Shown piece after piece: positions 14,005 through 17,633 of a stretch of 17,633 nt of DNA. The number at the start of each line of letters is the position of its first letter. The first letter of the stretch is position 1. Source of the stretch: Actinomycetota bacterium (GTDB taxonomy: Bacteria > Actinomycetota > Actinomycetes > S36-B12); assembly GCA_009700485.1 (NCBI GenBank), contig WLLZ01000030.1:1-17633 (forward strand). Reading direction: 5' to 3'. Under the pieces are notes generated by a model, which was given only the letters and a program-made list of their open reading frames with translations, did not search any database and had not been told where the DNA came from. The position numbers and the translations under genes are program-made.

Positions 14005-14841
14005 ATGGATTCCGACGACCCGAACTTCAAGCGAGTCGCCCGCGATATCCCCGAACCGTCCGTGCTGACCGCACACGGTCCGGCCCGAGTTATTTCGATG
14101 GTGAACCAAAAAGGTGGTGTAGGCAAGACGACGTCCACGGTTAGTTTGGGTGCGGCACTTGCCGGCTACGACCGCAAAGTGCTACTCGTAGATTTCGATC
14201 CACAGGGCGCGCTCTCGGTGGCCCTTGGCTTGAATCCAAATGAGATGGATCTAACCGTTTACAACTTGCTGACCCAAAGCGACTGCCACATTGGCGATGT
14301 CATCGTGTCGACCGATGTTGAAAACCTAGATCTACTGCCAAGTAATATCGATTTATCGGCAGCCGAGCTCCAATTGGTTAGTGAAGTTGGGCGAGAGCAT
14401 GCACTCGGCAGGGCACTTGAGCCGGTATTGGGGGAGTACGACGTAATCCTGATTGACTGCCAGCCCTCGCTGGGCCTTCTGACTTTGAACGCTTTGACCG
14501 CAAGTAGCGGGGTTATCGTTCCGATGGAGTGTGAGTACTTCGCCCTGCGCGGTGTCGCGCTGCTCAAGGACACCCTTGACAAAGTCACCGCCAGATTGAA
14601 CCCCAGCCTAAAAATTATCGGGGTGCTGCCAACCATGTACGACCCGAGGACTCTGCATAGCCGCGAGGTTTACCAAACAGTGGTGCAGGCGTTCGGTGAT
14701 TTAGTATTCCAGACGGTGATCAATAGAACCATTAAATTCCCCGATGCGGCAGTCGCTGGTGAGCCGATCACGCAATTTGCACCGGGTAGTTCTGGCGCCA
14801 AGGCCTACCAGCAGTTGGCGCGGGAGGTCCTAGACAGGTGA
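14005..14841 (+). CDS. ParA-like ATPase (orphan, scp-linked)
   Basis: 278 residues, ATG start preceded by aaaggg at 13994-13999. The deviant Walker A is KGGVGKTT (36-43, signature lysine K36), Walker A' is VDFDPQG (62-68) and Walker B is ILIDCQPSLG (148-157). ParA proteins form ATP-dependent dimers on DNA and position cargo. No parB or parS-type gene is adjacent, and the true parAB pair usually lies near oriC; this orphan matches the ParA-like gene before scpA in mycobacteria (Rv1708) and Streptomyces. It probably assists chromosome organisation with ScpA/ScpB, but that is inferred from context. The first ~25 residues are a charged extension. It follows the M14 gene by 81 bases, where no clear promoter could be seen, and its stop overlaps scpA (GTGA). 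Confidence 0.93.
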   Translation: MDSDDPNFKRVARDIPEPSVLTAHGPARVISMVNQKGGVGKTTSTVSLGAALAGYDRKVLLVDFDPQGALSVALGLNPNEMDLTVYNLLTQSDCHIGDVIVSTDVENLDLLPSNIDLSAAELQLVSEVGREHALGRALEPVLGEYDVILIDCQPSLGLLTLNALTASSGVIVPMECEYFALRGVALLKDTLDKVTARLNPSLKIIGVLPTMYDPRTLHSREVYQTVVQAFGDLVFQTVINRTIKFPDAAVAGEPITQFAPGSSGAKAYQQLAREVLDR

Positions 14842-15734
14842 CCGCACCGACTGACATGGTCGAGGCAACAGTCGAGCGAGCCACCGATGGGGGTACCGGG
14901 TCGACGGGTGGATTCTTAGTCCGTGTCGGTGACTTCGAGGGGCCATTCGATCTGCTGCTTTCGCTGATTTCGAAGCATAAGCTTGAAGTAACCGAAATCG
15001 CTCTGCACCAAGTCACCGACGAGTTCATCTCCTACATCCGAGCAAAGGGTTCCGAGTGGGAACTGGATGAAGCCAGCAGCTTCTTAGTTGTTGCGGCAAC
15101 CTTGCTAGACCTGAAAGCTGCCCGGCTATTGCCTAGCGGTGAAGTAGAGGACGAAGAAGACCTCGCGTTACTCGAAGCCAGAGATATTTTGTTTGCGCGG
15201 CTATTGCAGTATCGGGCCTTCAAAGAGATCGCCACGATATTTACCCAGCGATTCGACTTGGCCAGCAGGCAGGTACCGCGCACGGTTGGGCTTGAACCAC
15301 ATCTAGCAGCCATGTTGCCAGAGGTGCTACTTGGCTTGGGGCCAGAGCAATTTGCCGCACTTGCTGCGCGGGCTCTTGCCCCCAAGCCTGTGGAGTCAGT
15401 CTCTATTGCTCACTTGCATCTGCAGCGGGTCAGTGTGCGCGAGCAGGCTGAAATTATTGTTTACCGGTTGCGTAGGCAGCGGGTCTCGACATTTCGGGCT
15501 TTGATTGCCGACTGTGATACCACATTATTGATTGTGGCCAGGTTCTTGGCACTTTTGGAGTTGTATCGTGAAACGGTGGTGGCATTCGAACAGATCACCC
15601 CGCTCGGTGACTTAACAATCCGCTGGACGGGAACAGATGATGGATCTATTGATGTAACAGATGAGTTCGATGTTGAGCGTGATATCGACGACGTACCTGC
15701 CGAGCAAGAGATAGAGGTGGATGTTGATGAGTAA
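14838..15734 (+). CDS. scpA: Segregation and condensation protein A
   Basis: 298 residues, GTG start in a GTGA overlap with the ParA-like gene. The kleisin N-domain begins at ~25: FLVRVGDFEGPFDLLLSLIS, then KLEVTEIALHQVTDEFISYI. The C-terminal winged helix lies around 225-265 (SAxxR-type YRLRRQRVSTFRALIADC and VVAFEQITPLGDLTIRW). ScpA closes the SMC ring together with ScpB and is needed for chromosome condensation. The last ~35 residues are strongly acidic (DEFDVERDIDDVPAEQE), longer than in many homologues. Its stop codon lies inside the first 12-bp repeat at the scpB start. Confidence 0.95.
   Translation: MTAPTDMVEATVERATDGGTGSTGGFLVRVGDFEGPFDLLLSLISKHKLEVTEIALHQVTDEFISYIRAKGSEWELDEASSFLVVAATLLDLKAARLLPSGEVEDEEDLALLEARDILFARLLQYRAFKEIATIFTQRFDLASRQVPRTVGLEPHLAAMLPEVLLGLGPEQFAALAARALAPKPVESVSIAHLHLQRVSVREQAEIIVYRLRRQRVSTFRALIADCDTTLLIVARFLALLELYRETVVAFEQITPLGDLTIRWTGTDDGSIDVTDEFDVERDIDDVPAEQEIEVDVDE
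15714..15718 (+). promoter_or_regulatory. Shine-Dalgarno favouring ATG 15727 for scpB
   Basis: GAGGT lies two bases before ATG 15721, too close, eight before ATG 15727, which is suitable, and 20 or more before the later in-frame ATGs. It therefore points to initiation at the first repeat unit. Confidence 0.6.
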
Positions 15735-15762
15735 GTCGATGAGTAAGTCGATGAGTAAGTCG
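15727..15762 (+). repeat. Three perfect 12-bp repeats carrying ATG codons
   Basis: The unit atgagtaagtcg occurs three times in perfect tandem (15727, 15739, 15751), followed by a partial fourth, atgagtaatgaa (15763). Each unit encodes MSKS in the scpB frame and offers a new ATG. The first unit also contains the scpA stop TAA (15732-15734). Confidence 0.95.
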
Positions 15763-16386
15763 ATGAGTAATGAAAGTGTGGCTACTGAGTCGATGACCGA
15801 ACCAGATGACATGACAGATGGTATTGGTGCTCCATCAATTGCCGCGGCAATCGAGGCCCTATTGCTGTTGACCGATGAACCGATGAGCGTACTTGCCTTG
15901 GCCGAAGCTATTAAGTGCCCATCTGATGACGTCTGGGAGAGCGTCCACGACCTCGCCAAGCAATATACCGAGCAAGGCCGCGGGTTTGAACTGCGCGAGG
16001 TTGCCGGCGGATGGCGCTTTTATACGCGGGCCGATTGTGCGCCACTGGTTGAGCGTTGGGTACTCGATGGCCAGCAGGCTCGCCTTACCCAAGCCTCCCT
16101 TGAGACGCTAGCGGTGATCGCTTATCGACAGCCGGTTTCACGTGGTCGCATCAGTGCTATTCGCGGAGTTAATGTCGATGGAGTCATTCGAACCTTGCTG
16201 AGCCGGGGGCTAATAGCCGAAGGAGGCGATCAAGGTGAGTCAGGGTCAATTCTTTATGTCACAACCGCACACTTCCTTGAGCGCTTGGGTATTGCCTCCC
16301 TTGATGACCTACCACCGATCGCCGAACATCTACCGGATCTGGCAGACCTAGATGACGTACTTGATTCGGTAGCCACGGGCGACTAG
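15727..16386 (+). CDS. scpB: Segregation and condensation protein B
   Basis: 219 residues from ATG 15727. The tail of tandem MSKS units and an acidic Met/Ser/Thr-rich stretch (to ~37) is not part of the conserved fold. The two winged-helix domains follow: IAAAIEALLLLTDEPMSVLA, then the hallmark LTQASLETLAVIAYRQPVSR with GRISAIRGVNVDGVIRTLL, and the C-terminal YVTTAHFLERLGIASLDDLP. ScpB dimers bind the ScpA kleisin and regulate SMC ring closure. The start is uncertain: ATGs at 15721, 15727, 15739, 15751 and 15763 are all in frame; 15727 has the best-spaced GAGGT. It overlaps scpA by eight bases and rluB by one. Confidence 0.95.
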   Translation: MSKSMSKSMSKSMSNESVATESMTEPDDMTDGIGAPSIAAAIEALLLLTDEPMSVLALAEAIKCPSDDVWESVHDLAKQYTEQGRGFELREVAGGWRFYTRADCAPLVERWVLDGQQARLTQASLETLAVIAYRQPVSRGRISAIRGVNVDGVIRTLLSRGLIAEGGDQGESGSILYVTTAHFLERLGIASLDDLPPIAEHLPDLADLDDVLDSVATGD

Positions 16387-17138
16387 TGACAGGAGCCCAT
16401 GAGGAGTCGGCTGCAGAAGGTCTGCGACTACAGAAGGTTTTGGCGCAGGCCGGCCTAGGGAGCAGGCGGGCCTGCGAAGAACTTATTGCTTCAGGGCGCG
16501 TTGAAGTTGACGGCCAGATCGTTGTTGAGCAGGGCACCCGGGTTGATCCGGTGAAGGCGATCGTGCGGGTAGATGGTCAGCGCGTGCCCACCGCACCCGA
16601 CACTGTGGTGCTGGTTTTCAACAAGCCCAAAGGTGTGGTCTCCACAATGGCTGATGATCACGGCCGGAAATGTGTTGGTGACTATGTGGCCGAACGGCCC
16701 GAGCGCCTATTTCATGTTGGGCGTCTTGATGCCGAAACCGAAGGCTTGCTAATCATTACTAATGACGGGCAATTGGCGCAGCACCTTGGGCACCCAACAC
16801 ATGAGGTGGCCAAGACTTACGTTGCAACCGTAGCCGGGGTGGTCGAACGTGATGGACTCCGGGCTTTGCGTCTGGGCGTGGAACTCGAGGATGGGTTGGC
16901 CAAGTGCGATACGGCTCGAATCGTGCAGTCGCTGTCGGATCGAACGATGGTTGAATTGGTTATTCACCAGGGCCGAAATCGCATCGTTCGACGAATGTTT
17001 GAGGCGATCGGCCACCCGGTGCTAGCTCTGGTTCGCACCCGGGTAGGGCCGGTATCACTGGGCCAACAACGACCCGGTGCCCTACGCGTTCTTGAGGGCA
17101 GTGAACTGCACGCTTTGTACACCCAGGCCGGTCTGTAG
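16386..17138 (+). CDS. rluB: 23S rRNA pseudouridine synthase RluB-type
   Basis: 250 residues. An S4 domain is at ~15-75 (RLQKVLAQAGLGSRRACEEL, IASGRVEVDGQ). The RsuA/RluB/E/F catalytic motif is HVGRLDAETEGLLIITNDG with nucleophile D115, preceded by LVFNKPKGVVSTM. It isomerises a uridine, most likely U2605 of 23S rRNA by analogy with RluB; RsuA or RluF specificity cannot be excluded. The GTG start overlaps the last base of the scpB stop (TAGTG) and lacks a good Shine-Dalgarno, so coupling is likely. The ATG at 16399 is out of frame. Its place after scpB is widely conserved. Confidence 0.93.
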   Translation: MTGAHEESAAEGLRLQKVLAQAGLGSRRACEELIASGRVEVDGQIVVEQGTRVDPVKAIVRVDGQRVPTAPDTVVLVFNKPKGVVSTMADDHGRKCVGDYVAERPERLFHVGRLDAETEGLLIITNDGQLAQHLGHPTHEVAKTYVATVAGVVERDGLRALRLGVELEDGLAKCDTARIVQSLSDRTMVELVIHQGRNRIVRRMFEAIGHPVLALVRTRVGPVSLGQQRPGALRVLEGSELHALYTQAGL

Positions 17139-17141
17139 GCT

Positions 17142-17504
17142 GTGCGGGTGCGCGGAGTTAGAGGTGCCGTCTGCTTGCAGGCCGATGACCCATTGGAGAT
17201 GAGAGAAGCCGTCTCAGAGTTACTCGGTGCCATGCTCGATCGTAACCAGATCACCAGCGATGATGTCATTAGTTTGATTTTGACCGCCACCCCGGATTTG
17301 GTATCCGCTTTTCCGGCCGCTGGTGCCCGCGACTTTGGTTTCGTCGATGTGCCGCTGCTATGTGCTCAAGAAATTAATGTGCACGGAGCCCTGCCTCGAG
17401 TCGTGCGAGTTCTCATGCACATAGAAGGGGATCGCGACCGCGAACTGATTAACCATGTCTACCTGCGCGGGGCTGAAGTGCTCCGGCAGGATCTACACCC
17501 GTGA
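17142..17504 (+). CDS. aroH: Chorismate mutase, AroH class
   Basis: 120 residues, GTG start three bases after the rluB stop. The residues of the Bacillus subtilis AroH active site are present with at most a one-residue shift: R7, C74 and E77 (LLCAQEINV), R89 and Y107 (HVYLRG). The trimeric AroH fold converts chorismate to prephenate at the branch to phenylalanine and tyrosine. Most actinobacteria use AroQ-type enzymes as well, so this may be one of two. No regulatory domain is fused. Its stop overlaps the tyrA start (GTGA), which places it with the enzyme that uses its product. Confidence 0.93.
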   Translation: MRVRGVRGAVCLQADDPLEMREAVSELLGAMLDRNQITSDDVISLILTATPDLVSAFPAAGARDFGFVDVPLLCAQEINVHGALPRVVRVLMHIEGDRDRELINHVYLRGAEVLRQDLHP

Positions 17505-17633
17505 ACCTCGACCGCGGGACCGCTGTGATCGGTCCGGTACTGGTAATCGGCACTGGCTTAATAGGTACCTCAATCGCACTTGCGCTCAAGCGAGCAGGTG
17601 TCGAGGTGTTTTTGGAGGACACCGATCCAAGCC
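17501..17633 (+). CDS. tyrA: Prephenate dehydrogenase, N-terminal fragment (runs off window)
   Basis: 44 codons are visible from GTG 17501 to the window end without a stop. Residues 13-27, VLVIGTGLIGTSIAL, form the GxGxxG NAD(P)-binding loop with the G-L-I-G-x-S pattern typical of prephenate and arogenate dehydrogenases; VEVFLEDTDPS supplies the acidic end of the second strand. The enzyme would oxidise prephenate to 4-hydroxyphenylpyruvate, the step after AroH. The four-base overlap with aroH and the Streptomyces order aroH-tyrA support the call. The C-terminal three quarters are outside the window, so any ACT domain cannot be judged. Confidence 0.85.
   Translation, partial: MNLDRGTAVIGPVLVIGTGLIGTSIALALKRAGVEVFLEDTDPS

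Noticed and set aside
15721..15723. ATG 15721 as the scpB start
   Set aside because: Only two bases from the GAGGT; ATG 15727 has better spacing. It cannot be fully excluded.

Overview
This window looks like a housekeeping segment of an actinobacterial chromosome. Three things point that way. The 5S rRNA remnant and moderately high GC codon use fit the group. GTG starts and 1-8 nt gene overlaps (ATGA, GTGA, TAGTG) are frequent. The order HAD phosphatase - small conserved protein - tlyA - nadK - recN - pyrG - NUDIX - xerD - parA-like - scpA - scpB - rluB is the order I remember from Mycobacterium tuberculosis (about Rv1692 to Rv1711). The alanine dehydrogenase next to xerD, and aroH-tyrA after rluB, recall the Streptomyces version. 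I cannot name the genus. The tight packing would fit a small, streamlined genome.

Layout. (1) 1-133: 3' end of a 5S rRNA gene and a strong hairpin, so an rRNA operon ends here. (2) 166-1665: a protein whose N-terminal half is a repetitive Arg/Asp/Ser/Pro tract and whose C-terminal half is TPR-like. (3) 1622-2566, minus strand: a metallo-beta-lactamase-fold hydrolase, the only minus-strand gene. (4) 2699-3058: a short SSB-like protein without the acidic tail. (5) 3130-8661: a tight cluster of TPR protein, HAD phosphatase, phasin-like coiled-coil protein, small conserved protein, TlyA, NAD kinase and RecN. (6) 8717-11049: CTP synthase and a NUDIX hydrolase. (7) 11115-13923: alanine dehydrogenase, XerD and a secreted M14 peptidase. 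(8) 14005-17633: ParA-like ATPase, ScpA, ScpB, RluB, AroH and the start of TyrA.

Functionally the window joins chromosome maintenance (RecN, XerD, ParA, ScpA/ScpB, an SSB paralogue), ribosome modification (TlyA, RluB) and central metabolism (NADP and CTP synthesis, alanine/pyruvate exchange, chorismate to the tyrosine precursor). AroH and TyrA catalyse consecutive steps.

I see no mobile element, CRISPR array, defence island or biosynthetic cluster. The notable signals are smaller. xerD appears to start at a CTG that overlaps the ald stop codon. The scpB start region is three perfect 12-bp repeats, each carrying an ATG. The gene after the rRNA operon encodes a long repeat tract with recent duplications. 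A phasin-like protein ends in six lysines. The usual genes between recN and pyrG are missing.
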